Shown here piece after piece: positions 1 to 10,204 of a DNA stretch of 64,000 nt; position 1 is the stretch's first letter; each line of letters opens with the position of its first letter. Below the pieces are notes generated by a model. It did no database searches. It saw nothing but the letters and a program-made list of their open reading frames with translations, and was not told where the DNA came from. Position numbers and translations under genes: made by a program. Origin of the DNA: CAWJMN01 sp963844055 (GTDB lineage Bacteria; Planctomycetota; Planctomycetia; Pirellulales; Pirellulaceae); contig CAWJMN010000001.1 of the NCBI GenBank assembly GCA_963844055.1, positions 434,001 through 498,000 of the forward strand, written 5' to 3'.

Positions 1-119
1 TGCGACAAATCGAATCGCATTTGATGGCCGAAGATGCTGCGCGTACCGGTACCGGTGCGGTCCGTCTTTTCGATGCCGTGTTCCAAAACCAATCGCAGCA
101 GATCTAGGTAAGCTTTCAT
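1..119 (-). CDS. thyA: Thymidylate synthase, N-terminal fragment (runs off window start)
   Basis: The reverse strand from an ATG at 117-119 encodes 39 residues that match the start of ThyA. It opens with MKAYLDLLRLVLEHG, followed by the hallmark DRTGTGTRSIFGHQMRFDL, which contains the arginine that binds substrate phosphate in known ThyA enzymes. ThyA methylates dUMP to dTMP using methylene-tetrahydrofolate. Only the first 39 codons are in the window and the rest lies to the left. No strong Shine-Dalgarno is visible; GAAAG lies just upstream. The 145 bases between this start and the next gene show no other feature. Confidence 0.93.
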   Translation of the reverse strand, partial: MKAYLDLLRLVLEHGIEKTDRTGTGTRSIFGHQMRFDLS

Positions 120-264
120 GCTTTCGTTCTATCTTAGGGGGGCGGAAGCGACAAGCCGCATGACGCTCGATCGGGCAGATGCCTCCGCCGTCTGGCTGGT
201 GATGCCAGACGGAAAATCGGTGAATATCGGCATAAGCTGAGAGGTGTGCGGAAGCGTAACTTTC

Positions 265-1943
265 CTACATTCCCAGGCCGGCCCGAGCTTGTCCAACGAC
301 GTCGGTCAGGCAGCCTGGCTTAAAGGGCGAGATGAGCCCTGCCCCTTTGACGAGTTCTTGGAAGGGGGCCTCTCCGCCGCGCTTACAAAGAGCATCGTAG
401 GCTGCCAGGGTTGTGGCAGGATCCTTTTGTGCTTTGACCCACAGTTGTAGGCGCAAGTTTGGGCCAGCGTATAGTCGATGTAGTAGAACGGGCTGAGGTA
501 GATGTGGCGCTGGAATTGCCAAAACCCACCGCTGGCGACGTGGGGTAGATCGCCGTAATCGCGCCAAGGCAAGTACATCCGCTCGACCTCTTGCCACATG
601 GCATGCCGCTCAGCTGGGGTGGCATCGGGCTTGGCGTAGACCAAGTGCTGGAAGTGATCGACCGCCACACCGTAAGGAATGAAAAGGAGTGCCTGGGTGA
701 GGTGGATCTTCTTGAAGCGGTCGCCATCTTGCAAAAAGAACTTGTCCATGTGTGGCCAAGTGAGGAATTCCAGCCCCATCGAATGGATCTCGCACGATTC
801 GTAGGTGGGCCAGAGGTAGTCAAGCAGCGGTTGGTTGCGGCTTTGATAGGCTTGGTACGCGTGGCCCATTTCATGGGTGAAGACTTCGACGTCGTGTTTG
901 GTGCCGTTGAAGTTAGCAAAAATGAAGGGCAAGCCGACCGTGGGGAACGCCGTGCAAAACCCGCCGGGCGATTTGCCGTTTCGGTTTTTAAGATCGGTCA
1001 GTTCGCTTTCCACCATGGTGTGGAAAAAGCTGCCAAGCGTGGGGCTCATTTGGTCGAACATGTCGAGAGCTTGCTTGACCATCCAGTCGTGGTCGCCAGC
1101 GGGGGCCGGATTGCCTTGCAAGTCGTGAACGGCATCGTCCCAGAACATGAGCTTGTCGATGCCGAGCTTTTTAGCTTGCTGCTTACGAAGTTCCACGGCC
1201 AATGGCACCAGGGTTTGGCGAACTTCGGCGCGGAACTGCTCGACATCGGCCTGCGTGTAGTCCACCCGCTTCATCCGCTTGTAGCCAAGCTCGATGTAGT
1301 TGTTGAATCCTAGTTCGAGGGCCATCTTGTGCCGCAGTTTGACAAGGTCGTCGAAAATGCGGTCTAGCTCTGCACGGTTGTCGGCAAACCATTGCCAGCG
1401 AACCCTTTCAGCGGCATGACGTGTTTCGCGGTCGGCATCTTCGCGGAACTTGACGATTCCGGAGAGGTTGTGCGTCTCTCCCCGGAAGGTGACTTTGCCC
1501 CGGGCGGTGATCTGTGAGTATTCGGCTTGGAGTTTTGCCTCTTGGACCAGCATCTCTTGGATCTTGGGGTCAAAGGACATCACGTCTGCCCCCCACAACG
1601 CAAAGGCTTGCGTGCCTAAGGCTTTTTCCAATTCCTTGCGGTGAGGGCTATCTAGTAGAAGACGCTTGAACGTCACTTCCAGGTCGGTAAGGCTGGGGGT
1701 TAGCTCGTCGCAATACTCCCGTTCCTTTTCGAATTCGGCATTGGTGGTGTCTTGATTGAAGCGGAGGTTGACCACGGCCACCCAGGTTTCAATTTCGCGG
1801 CGGAGATTGTCCCAAAGCTTGATGGCAGCTAGTCGGGCTTCCGGCGTTTGGGCCGACGTGAAGGCGGTGGTAAAACCCTCGTAGGCGGAGACCACTTTGG
1901 CGTATTCGGGACGACTGACGGTAATGTCTCGCATCGTGACCAT
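265..1943 (-). CDS. M3 family oligoendopeptidase, with an apparent frameshift near 450
   Basis: Zinc metallopeptidase of the PepF-like M3 family, predicted to cut oligopeptides in the cytoplasm; no signal peptide is seen. The ATG at 1943 has AGGA eight bases upstream. The zinc site HEMGH is at about residues 357-361, with the likely third ligand Glu near 385 in YESCEIHS. As sequenced, the frame goes wrong after TLAQTCA and reads a non-homologous tail to a stop at 306. The next frame continues with the family-like LQLWVKAQKDPATTLAAY and then GLISPFKPGC, ending at a stop at 265. Restoring one C in a CC run near 450-452 gives an intact 559-residue protein. It lies 71 bases downstream of another peptidase gene on the same strand, so the two may be co-transcribed. 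The product name is solid; whether the break is real is uncertain. Confidence 0.88.
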
Positions 1944-2014
1944 GGAGCAAATCCTGCGAAAAATGGCGTGTGTACTTGGTGTGGGCGAGGGTAAATGTTT
2001 TGGTTTGCCGTGGA

Positions 2015-3523
2015 CTAGCTGAGGCCGTAGACGGTGCCTAGCTTGCCACGCAAGTGTCGCATGAGGGCGGCATGGCTGAGTGGCTTGCCGGTTACTTTTT
2101 GGACAAGCTCGCTGGCGGTATAGCATTGGCCTTGCTTGTGAATGTTGTTTTGCAGCCACTCCTTGAGTGGTGCAAATTCGCCCTTGGCGAACATGGCGCT
2201 CAGGTCCCCTAGGTCTTGCTCGGCCTGTTCAAAGAACTGGGAGGCGTAAAGGTTGCCAAGGGAGTAGGTGGGGAAGTAGCCGATGAGGGCTGCGCTCCAA
2301 TGGATGTCCTGCAAACAACCGTCCGCATCATTGGGCGGAACGATGCCGAGGTACTGCTGGTACATTTCCTTCCACGCACCGGGAAGGTCTGCCACGGCCA
2401 AGTCACCGGTGATGAGTGCTTGCTCTAGTTCGAAGCGAACGATGATGTGCAAATTGTAAGTGGCTTCATCCGCTTCCACGCGAATCAACGAGGGGCGAAC
2501 ACCGTTGATCGCAAAGAAGAAGTCTTCTTGCGAGACATTGGCAAGTGCCGTGCTAAAGCGAGCTTGGGCTTGCGGGTAGAAGTGTTTCCAAAAGGCAGCA
2601 CTGCGTCCGACCAGGTTTTCCCACATGCGGGACTGCGATTCATGGATGCCAAGCGACAGGTAGGTACCTGGGGGCAAGCCAAATTGTTCGGTTCGTAGGC
2701 CTTGGTCATAAATGCCGTGGCCCGCTTCATGCAGGATGCCAAAGAAGGCGCTAGGAAAGAACTTCTCATCGTAGCGCGTGGTGATACGGCAATCATTGGG
2801 ACCCATCCCGCTACAGAAGGGATGATGGGTCACATCGAGCCGTCCGCGGCCAAAGTCAAATCCAATCGCCTTGGCAGCCATGGTGCCAAAGGCGGCTTGG
2901 TCTTCTTTGGGATAGCTGCGAGTGAGGATTTCTGTGGGGACTTTTCGCGAGGAGGCCTGGATTTGCTGTACCAGAGGAACGAGTTCGCTGCGCAGGTCGG
3001 CCAAGACCTTGGTGACATCGGCCGTTTTGGCTTCGGGCTCGAAATCATCCAGAAGCGCATCGTAGGGGTGACTCTTGTAGCCGATGGCTTGGGCTTGTTC
3101 TTTCTTCAGGGCGAACAAGGTTTTGACATGCGGGGCGAAACTGGCAAAGTCGTTCTTTGCACGGGCGGCGACCCAGGCCTGTTGGCCAAGGATGCTGGCG
3201 CGAGCCAATTCTTCTACCAGACGCTGTGGCAGTTTGGTTTGCTTGTCGTAGTTCCGCTTCAGCATGCGAACGGTGGTGGCACCGTCGGAGTGAGGATCGA
3301 GGCTGCCTTGCGCGGCAGCCGCTTCGCTGAGCCATTCACCCAATTGGGGATTGGTCTTGCGGCGATGGATCTCTCCGGCAAGGAAGGTGATTTGCTCAGC
3401 CCGGTAGGGGCCAGCTTCTTCCGGCATATAGGTTCGCTCGTCCCAGCCGACCAGGGCTTCGATCGATTCAAGCAGGGCCGTCTGACGGACGTACTGGCTA
3501 AGTTTTTCGAGAGGAGCGTTCAT
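2015..3523 (-). CDS. M32 family metallocarboxypeptidase
   Basis: 502-residue zinc carboxypeptidase of the Taq carboxypeptidase (M32) family, about the usual family length of 500. It removes C-terminal residues from peptides in the cytoplasm. The zinc motif HEAGH is at residues 265-269 and the family's HES motif is in GIHESQSR at about 294-296, supplying the third ligand Glu. The helical N terminus reads LEKLSQYVRQTALLESIEAL, followed by GWDERTYMP, matching the family's early 'WDQ.T.MP' segment. The open frame extends upstream to 3655, but the ATG at 3523 (MNAPLEK) is preferred because homology begins there; an ATG at 3535 is also possible. No clear Shine-Dalgarno is seen. Together with the M3 peptidase downstream it forms a likely peptide-turnover pair. 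Confidence 0.9.
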   Translation of the reverse strand: MNAPLEKLSQYVRQTALLESIEALVGWDERTYMPEEAGPYRAEQITFLAGEIHRRKTNPQLGEWLSEAAAAQGSLDPHSDGATTVRMLKRNYDKQTKLPQRLVEELARASILGQQAWVAARAKNDFASFAPHVKTLFALKKEQAQAIGYKSHPYDALLDDFEPEAKTADVTKVLADLRSELVPLVQQIQASSRKVPTEILTRSYPKEDQAAFGTMAAKAIGFDFGRGRLDVTHHPFCSGMGPNDCRITTRYDEKFFPSAFFGILHEAGHGIYDQGLRTEQFGLPPGTYLSLGIHESQSRMWENLVGRSAAFWKHFYPQAQARFSTALANVSQEDFFFAINGVRPSLIRVEADEATYNLHIIVRFELEQALITGDLAVADLPGAWKEMYQQYLGIVPPNDADGCLQDIHWSAALIGYFPTYSLGNLYASQFFEQAEQDLGDLSAMFAKGEFAPLKEWLQNNIHKQGQCYTASELVQKVTGKPLSHAALMRHLRGKLGTVYGLS

Positions 3524-3913
3524 GGGGAGGATTGCCATCCATGGGGGGAAGTGAAAGTAGCGGTATTTGAGGAATTGGTGCCGGTCGGGACAACCGGCCC
3601 TGGATTTCCCGGCCGCCCCGGGAAATGCGTGGGGACTGCGGGATTGTACGGCCATTTACGGCAGGACTGTGCCAGTTTATCCGCTGGGGAAGGTTCGTGG
3701 GGATGGCCGGGAGGGAGAATTCTAGGCGTAAGTTTACGAAGGAGAAGGCGGATCGCCTGTGCAAGTTGACGCCCAACCTTGTCCCCCGGGCCGAAGGGGC
3801 TAAAATCTTAGTTTCCCCAAAGGCAGTTTGCAGGAGTGGGTGGCCGTTTGCCACCGATCTTGGCAGGCAATTGGGCAGGGATTGAGGCGGATCGCTTCAG
3901 GGGTTTTTGACGC
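3524..3913. other. Divergent intergenic region between M32 peptidase and btaA
   Basis: About 390 bases separate two divergently transcribed genes, so both promoters should lie here. No convincing -35/-10 pair could be picked. The only distinct structure is the perfect inverted repeat listed separately. Open frames crossing it in both directions are antisense extensions of the flanking genes with no protein-like character. Confidence 0.5.
3605..3625. repeat. Perfect 8-bp inverted repeat upstream of the M32 peptidase
   Basis: TTTCCCGG and CCGGGAAA flank a 5-base spacer (CCGCC). It sits about 82-102 bases upstream of the M32 peptidase start and about 290 bases before btaA. It could be an operator, or a hairpin in the peptidase mRNA leader. 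There is no T-run on either side, so it is unlikely to be an intrinsic terminator. Confidence 0.4.
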
Positions 3914-5107
3914 ATGCCGATTTTTGAATGGATTAGCGGACGGGTCTTTAAGTATGTCCACGGCAACAACCTGGTCTACAACTGTTGCTGGGAAGATCCA
4001 CGGCTTGACCATGTGGCGCTGGAGCTGACGCCGCAAGACAATGTGCTGGTGATCACGTCTGCTGGCTGTAATGCGCTGGACTATGCCATCAAGGGACCGA
4101 ACCACGTTCACGCGGTGGATATGAACCCCCGTCAGAACGCCCTGCTGGACCTGAAGATGGCAGGGATTCGCAAGCTGGATTTCGATGACTTCTTCCAGAT
4201 GTTTGGCAGCGGAACGCATCCCAAAGCCCGGACGCTTTATCAAGAGCGACTGCGTGCCCAGCTTCCGGCTTGGTCGCAAACGTACTGGGACAAGTACATT
4301 TCGTTCTATACCAACCCAACGCGTCCCTTCTTTTTCCGTGGGACGAGCGGCTATTTTGCTCGCTGGATCAAGTTCTATACCGAGCGTGTCATCGGTGTTT
4401 CGCAGCATTTGGATCAGGCGCTTGAGGCCAAGTCGATTGCTGAACAACAAGAGATCTATGACAAGTACCTGAAGCCCAAGTTCTGGTCCCGTTCGATCAA
4501 GTTTGCGATGGGGCGTGATACGACGCTTTCCTTGCTGGGAGTGCCAAAGGCCCAGCGTAAGCAGATTGATACACAATATCCAGGCGGAGTTGTGCAGTTC
4601 ATTCGGGACTGCGTTGAGGCGGTCTTTACGAAGCTGCCGCTGTCAGACAACTATTTTTGGCGTGCTTACATCAAGGGCTGCTACACGCGGAATTGCTGCC
4701 CTGAGTACTTGCGAGAAGAGAACTTCTTGAAGCTGAAGGGGGGACTTGTTGACCGAGTCTCTACCCATACCAATTCGGTACAAGGGTTTTTGGAAGGGCA
4801 CCAAGGAACGATTTCTCGCTATATCTTGCTAGACCATATGGACTGGCTCAGCGATAAGTTCTTTCCGCTGCTGGAATTGGAATGGCAAGCCATTGCTGAC
4901 AAGGCCGCACCGAATACGCGGGTCTTGTGGCGCAGTGGCGGTTTGCGAACGGACTTCCTCAATGATGTCTCGCTGACCTATCAAGGGAAGGTTTGCAAGT
5001 TGCCGGAACTGCTGACGTACCACACGCAGTTGGCTGCTGAATTGCACGAAAAAGATCGTGTGCATACCTACGGCAGCTTTTATATTGCCGACTTTGCAAA
5101 GAAGTAG
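3914..5107 (+). CDS. btaA: BtaA-like (DUF3419) S-adenosylmethionine:diacylglycerol 3-amino-3-carboxypropyl transferase
   Basis: 397-residue protein of the DUF3419/BtaA family. In characterised members BtaA transfers the 3-amino-3-carboxypropyl group of SAM to diacylglycerol, giving diacylglycerylhomoserine, the first step to the betaine lipid DGTS. The Rossmann-like SAM site is visible near residues 42-68: VLVITSAGCNALDYAI, then VHAVDMNPRQ. Other conserved family stretches are NLVYNCCWEDPR near the N terminus and the C-terminal LLDHMDWL and LWRSGGLRTDFL. AGGGG lies about 10 bases before the ATG. No BtaB-like N-methyltransferase is adjacent: the next gene is convergent. The lipid role is therefore inferred from the family; the final head group is open. 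Confidence 0.85.
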   Translation: MPIFEWISGRVFKYVHGNNLVYNCCWEDPRLDHVALELTPQDNVLVITSAGCNALDYAIKGPNHVHAVDMNPRQNALLDLKMAGIRKLDFDDFFQMFGSGTHPKARTLYQERLRAQLPAWSQTYWDKYISFYTNPTRPFFFRGTSGYFARWIKFYTERVIGVSQHLDQALEAKSIAEQQEIYDKYLKPKFWSRSIKFAMGRDTTLSLLGVPKAQRKQIDTQYPGGVVQFIRDCVEAVFTKLPLSDNYFWRAYIKGCYTRNCCPEYLREENFLKLKGGLVDRVSTHTNSVQGFLEGHQGTISRYILLDHMDWLSDKFFPLLELEWQAIADKAAPNTRVLWRSGGLRTDFLNDVSLTYQGKVCKLPELLTYHTQLAAELHEKDRVHTYGSFYIADFAKK

Positions 5108-5152
5108 TCAACGCAAAGTAATCGTCGACCAAGTCTCAGGGACCTAGCAGCA

Positions 5153-6532
5153 TTATCGCTGCTGGGTGGTTGAGCTGGGGCGGGCGAGTGTGGATGCCTT
5201 CTTCTCGTCTTCCTCGTCATAGATCGTCCAGATCTTGACGCGGCTCTTGAGATCGGCAATGAACTTTTTGTAGCTTGCCTGGCGTTTCTCGGTCGCGATG
5301 GTCTCTTTGATGTCGACCTGGGCCTCGGTGAACGGGATAAAGCCCGCATCTCGCCTTTCAATCACGCGAATGATGTGATAGCCGCGATCATCGGCAATGA
5401 TCTGGCTGAGCTTGCCAACTTCTAAGGTGAACAGGGCATTGTCAATCTGTTCCGAGGCGAGGACGCCCTGATTGGTCCAGTCGTGTAGTCCCCCCTTGGT
5501 TTTGGAGAGATCATCGGAGAAATCTCGGGCCACTGCATCGAGCGGGGCACCGAAGAAGACCTTGTTGCCCATGTCGGAGATGCGTTGCCAAGCTTCATCT
5601 TTGGTTTTGAAGCTGCTGTACTTGACCATGAGGTGCTCCCAGCGAGCTTTGGCAGGTACGGCGTACTTGTCGGGATGGGACTTATAGTAGTTCAGGATTT
5701 CTAGATAGCTGACGTCGGGCTTGAAATTGACGTGGGTCGGAAAGATCGAACGGCCCAGGTTGAATTCGCCGTAGGAACGGATTTGCTTTTCTAGCGAGGA
5801 ACCAGTCCGCCGCAATTCGGCATCGAGCGCCCCCATTGTCTCTAGCTGTTTTTCCTTCATCAACACCGCTAGGCGTGGAATGAAGGGATCTTGCTTGGCC
5901 ATCTCCTCGACTTCCGACTTTGTGGCGGTGTCAAGTTTCTGCCGTGTTTTGGTGAGGTTCTCAGAGAACATCTTGCGGACTTTGCCGTCCATTTCGCGGC
6001 GTGCTTCGGCAGCCTTGTCTTTGGCTTTTCCTTTTAGCTCGCGTTCAAACTCTTGGTAGAAGATTTTGTATTCGATGACCGAGTTAAGAACTTGACGCGT
6101 AAGCCTTTCACGTTCGAAATCAATTTGCGCACGATCAGGCCTGCCACGGACAGTCTGCATGCCCGACTCCATCACCTGGTTGACGGTTCCTGCAATGTCT
6201 CCGTAGAGGATGTGTTGGTTGCCAACGATGGCGATGATTTCGGCATCCCGATAGATATTGGCGCCGGTCGTTGACGTGTCTTGAGCCGGCTCCGAAGCGC
6301 CGATCTCGGGGGCTGCGGTGGTTTGCTCAGGCGGGATGACCATGGGGTCACCTGGCAAGGGCTCTCCCGCTGGAGTTTGGTCATCCGGGGTAAACGAGAA
6401 TCCAGGCTGGGTCACAGGATAAACAGGACCACTGGGGTCTCGCGGCGGGCCTGGAGGGACCTGCGCGCTGGTAACCATTGGCCAGCAGAGGCTAGCCATG
6501 AGTGCAGCGAGTAATTTGCCCGGCCTTAGCAC
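5153..6532 (-). CDS. PpiC/parvulin-type peptidyl-prolyl isomerase, exported
   Basis: 459-residue SurA/PpiC-like chaperone-isomerase. The start is GTG at 6532 with AAAGGA nine bases upstream. A signal peptide covers about the first 23 residues (LLAALMASLCWPMVTSAQ). It is followed by a Pro-rich low-complexity stretch to about residue 90, then a SurA-N-like helical part (NQHILYGDI onward). The parvulin domain covers roughly residues 300-400 (ARWEHLMVKYSSF, then GGLHDWTNQGVL and the terminal DDRGYHIIRVIERR). It probably helps fold or protect envelope proteins in the periplasm. It is convergent with btaA and lies downstream of mfd on the same strand, separated by about 105 bases. Confidence 0.86.
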   Translation of the reverse strand: MLRPGKLLAALMASLCWPMVTSAQVPPGPPRDPSGPVYPVTQPGFSFTPDDQTPAGEPLPGDPMVIPPEQTTAAPEIGASEPAQDTSTTGANIYRDAEIIAIVGNQHILYGDIAGTVNQVMESGMQTVRGRPDRAQIDFERERLTRQVLNSVIEYKIFYQEFERELKGKAKDKAAEARREMDGKVRKMFSENLTKTRQKLDTATKSEVEEMAKQDPFIPRLAVLMKEKQLETMGALDAELRRTGSSLEKQIRSYGEFNLGRSIFPTHVNFKPDVSYLEILNYYKSHPDKYAVPAKARWEHLMVKYSSFKTKDEAWQRISDMGNKVFFGAPLDAVARDFSDDLSKTKGGLHDWTNQGVLASEQIDNALFTLEVGKLSQIIADDRGYHIIRVIERRDAGFIPFTEAQVDIKETIATEKRQASYKKFIADLKSRVKIWTIYDEEDEKKASTLARPSSTTQQR

Positions 6533-6637
6533 GCGAGGGATTCCTTTGAACTCTCGACACCAACGAATCGACCAGCCGCAAAAATGAAATGCCTTGGTGG
6601 GCGCACTTTTGGGAGTCGGGGCGGGAGTGTAGCAATC

Positions 6638-9600
6638 CTATTTTCCAGGCTGCAAGATCGATTTGACGAATTTAAGGACCAGATCGGGGTCCGTTAGGTC
6701 TGACGAGAAGGGGACATAGGCGCTGCGATCATCGACAATTCGCACTTTTCTGGGGTGCAAACGGGCTAAATGCTCCATGCGTTGCCTGTCTGAATAGCGG
6801 AAGACAATGAATTGGTTTTCAATAAAGATTGCTGAGATTTGCCAGATCGCAGCCTCCATTTTGAGTTCCGTGAGTGCTCAGCAGCCGGCGGACAGGCTTG
6901 GGTATCTCCCCAAAGCGGTCGGTCAATTCGGCTTCGAAGTCTTGTAGTTGGTCAAAAGCACTCACGCGAGTCAGGCGACGATAGAGATCAATTTTGAGAC
7001 GCATATCCTGGACATAGTCGTCGGGCAGGAAGGCATCGCCAGGCAAGTTGACGTCCACATCCAGCTTTAAGCGAGGGGGCTTCCTTTGCAGGGCGAGGAC
7101 GGCCGTCTCTAGTAGTTGGCAATAGAGCTCGTACCCAATGGCGGCAATGTGACCACTTTGCTGGGTCCCCAAAAGATTGCCCGCACCACGGATTTCAAGG
7201 TCGCGCATGGAGATCGCAAAGCCGGCCCCCATTTCGCTGAACTCTTCAATGGCACGTAGGCGGCGGGCGGCATTGGGGGTGATGTGTTTGGTAGGGTCGA
7301 TCAGAAGGTAACAGTGAGCGCGGTTTTTGTATCGCCCCACGCGGCCGCGAAGTTGGTGTAAGTCGGCCAGCCCGTATTTGTCCGCCTCATCAATGAAGAT
7401 GGTGTTGGCATTGGGAATGTCCAAGCCACTTTCGACGATGGTAGTCGCCAGTAGAAGATCAAATTTGTGCTCGATGAAGCCGAGCATCACCGATTCAAGC
7501 TCTCCTTCCGCCATTTGTCCATGGCCGATCCGAACGGAGGCTTCGGGGACAATCATCTGAAGTCGCTGGGCCACGAGTTCAATATCGTTGACGCGGTTGT
7601 GGACAAAATAGATTTGCCCTCCACGATTTAGCTCGCGCAGGACGGCTCCACGGATGAGGTCGGGATCAAAGCGTGCGACTTTGGTTTCTACCGCTACGCG
7701 ATCTGCCGGGGCGGTTTCTAGGTTGGAGATATCGCGCACGCCGACAAGCGACATGTGCAGCGTACGAGGAATGGGGGTGGCCGAGAGGGTGAGGATATCG
7801 ACGGTTGCTCGGAGCGATTTCAGTCGTTCCTTTACATCGACGCCAAATCGCTGTTCTTCATCAATGATGACTAGCCCCAGGTTTTGGAACTGCACATCCT
7901 TGGAGGCAACACGATGCGTACCGATGACAATATCGACGCGGCCTGACTTGAGTCCGGCAAGGGCTTCACGCTCTTCTTGGGGTGTGCAAAAGCGGCTGAG
8001 CTTAGCGATATCAAACGGGAATTCTGCAAGGCGGCGCGAAAAGCTGTTGAAGTGCTGTTCGGCCAAGATCGTTGTAGGGACAAGTACCGCCACTTGATAG
8101 CCGCTATCGACCGCTTTGAACGCCGCCCGCATGGCGACTTCAGTTTTGCCGAATCCGACGTCGCCACAGAGCAGGCGATCCATGGGCCGCGCTCGGAGCA
8201 TGTCCTGCTTAATCGCGGCAATGGCGGAAAGCTGATCGGGTGTTTCCGTGTACGGGAAGGAGGTATCAAACTCTCGCTGCCATTCACTGTCTGGGTTGAA
8301 TGCGATGCCAGGACGCGAAGCGCGCAAGGCTTGCAGGTCGAGCATCTCGGCCGCAAGGTCCTGCACCGCTTCTTCGGCGGCTTGCTTCTGCTTGACCCAT
8401 GTTTTTCCGCCGATTTTGGCCAGGGTAGGGCGAGTTTTGGTGCCGCCGACATACTTTTGGACTAAGTCAATTTTGACGGCCGGAACATACAGCCGCGTAC
8501 CACCATCGAATTCAATTTCGAGGTGTTCTTCGGCCTGGCCTTGCTTCTCGATGAGCTTGAGCCCGCGATAGCGACCGATGCCGTGGGCCAAATGCACGAC
8601 GAGGTCGCCATCGCGCAGGTCGATAAAGCTATCGATGGCCTTGCCTAAGTGGCGACGAGGAGCCCGGCGAAGCTCGCCACGATGAAAGAGCTCCGACGCC
8701 GTCAGGACAATGGTTCCCGAGATGCCGGGGGTTGGAGTGGTGCTGTTTGTATCGGGCTCGTCGCTGGAGGCTGGCTTCTTTCGGCGTGCTTTCGGTGCTG
8801 CCGCATGGGTGGCTTTTGTGCGGAGGCGGAATCCCTCTCGCAGAGAACCCACTGGAAACAGCAGTCGCCCCGTCGCCATCAGGGCGGAGGTAGCGAAGAT
8901 CTCGCGCAGCCGTTCGATTTCTGCGTCGGTCGAGGCGACCACCAAGACTTGTTGGCCTACCGACTTTTGATCGAGTTCATCTCGGATGTGGGAGATGTCA
9001 CCACTAAAGCGATCCACCGATTCAATGGGCAATTGGCAGCGTTGACCGGAGATACCGGCCAGGATTTGGCCGCAGCTGGCAACTGCGAACGGCGAAAAGC
9101 TGGTGAACAGGGCGGTCAAGCTGTGAAGGGCCGCTGTGTTTTCGCTCCGACTGAGAAAGTGTTTGGCCTCTTCGGCAATGCGGTCGGGTTCGACCAAAAG
9201 GATGGCGCTTCCAGCAGGCAAGTAGCTGGCCAAGTGATCATTGGTCGCTTGCCCTTCGGACCAAGCAGTGACATGCACTTCGTCGAGGCGTGCCAGGCTA
9301 CGCTGGGTGGCAATGTCAAACTGGCGGATCGATTCGACTTCTTCATCGAACAGCTCGATGCGAATCGGGGCTTCCCAGTCGGCCGCAAAGAGATCGAGAA
9401 TTCCACCCCGATGGGAGAATTCGCCAGGAAGTTCAACGGCGGTGGTTGCCTCAAAGCCTTGCTCGACAAGCCAAGTGAGGAAGGGCTCCATCGCAAGGCG
9501 CTGTTGGCTTTTGATCGTTCGAGTAGCGGAAACGAGAGCGCTGCTCGATGGAACTCCTTGCAAGAGCGCTTGTACCGAAGTGACGACTGTCGGATAGCTC

Positions 9601-9977
9601 TCCTTTGTCGCGCTGGCAAGTGACTTCATCACACGCAATCGCTGGCCCACCGCTTCATCGATCACGACTTGCTGCTGAAGCAGCGTCTCTCTGTCGGGGA
9701 AGATGAAGGGGCTGGAGACGCCAAATGTCAGCAGATCGGCGGCAAGGTCGTCGGCCTCGCGCTGGGTGGGAAGGATCACCAAAAGAGGGGCGGGAAGTCG
9801 AGACTGAAGGGCTGCTGCCACCAGCGCGCAGGAGGAGCCCCACACGCCGTCGATGGATGCTGGCTGGCCGGAGGCGAGGGCATCTGCAACTTGGGCGAAT
9901 TCTGGAATCTCTAGTAGTTGATTACGCAGCTGGAGTAGTTGCTCGGAAGCTGCGACGCTGCTGCTCAAAAGCGTCAT
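6638..9977 (-). CDS. mfd: Transcription-repair coupling factor Mfd, with an apparent frameshift near 6875
   Basis: Mfd removes RNA polymerase stalled at DNA lesions and recruits UvrA. Features in order: UvrB-like N-terminal module; the polymerase-interaction region (DLVVHLAHGIGRYRGL); the RecG-like helicase with Walker A GDVGFGKTE at about residue 605 and the DEEQ box in IIDEEQRFGV; the helicase C-terminal part (ATTIVESGLDIPNANT, QLRGRVGR); and the start of the TRCF domain. As sequenced the frame runs off after PKPVRRLLS to a stop at 6819. The next frame carries the expected end of the TRCF domain, LTELKMEAAIWQI through VRIVDDRSAYVPF, to a stop at 6638. Removing one base around 6873-6880 joins them into 1112 residues. 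The family call is certain; the break may be a sequence error. Confidence 0.93.
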
Positions 9978-10204
9978 GCGAACATTCTAGCGGCCCGGCA
10001 AAACCTTGCGACAGACGGGGGGAGGTTCAAAAGCGGGAAGGGGACGGCCGTAGTGGAAACGAATGCGGCAATATGGGTATATTAGGGACTAGAAATTTTC
10101 CTTGGTCCATTTCAGAGCGGTTTGCAAACCTCGTACATTGGCAAGGTGGCTTGTCCAATCGGGTGGCGCAGATGGCTCATAAGGCATTTTAGGAGCGGAG
10201 TGAC

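Noticed and set aside
2702..3769. 355-codon open frame antisense to the M32 peptidase
   Set aside because: It mirrors a well-supported gene, has no family-like motifs and no ribosome site; it is a by-product of codon bias.
6638..6859. Separate small gene of 73 codons after mfd
   Set aside because: Its sequence is the expected end of the Mfd TRCF domain, so it is the displaced C terminus, not a gene.
8649..9623. 324-codon open frame antisense to mfd
   Set aside because: Shadow of the mfd reading frame, with no recognisable domain.
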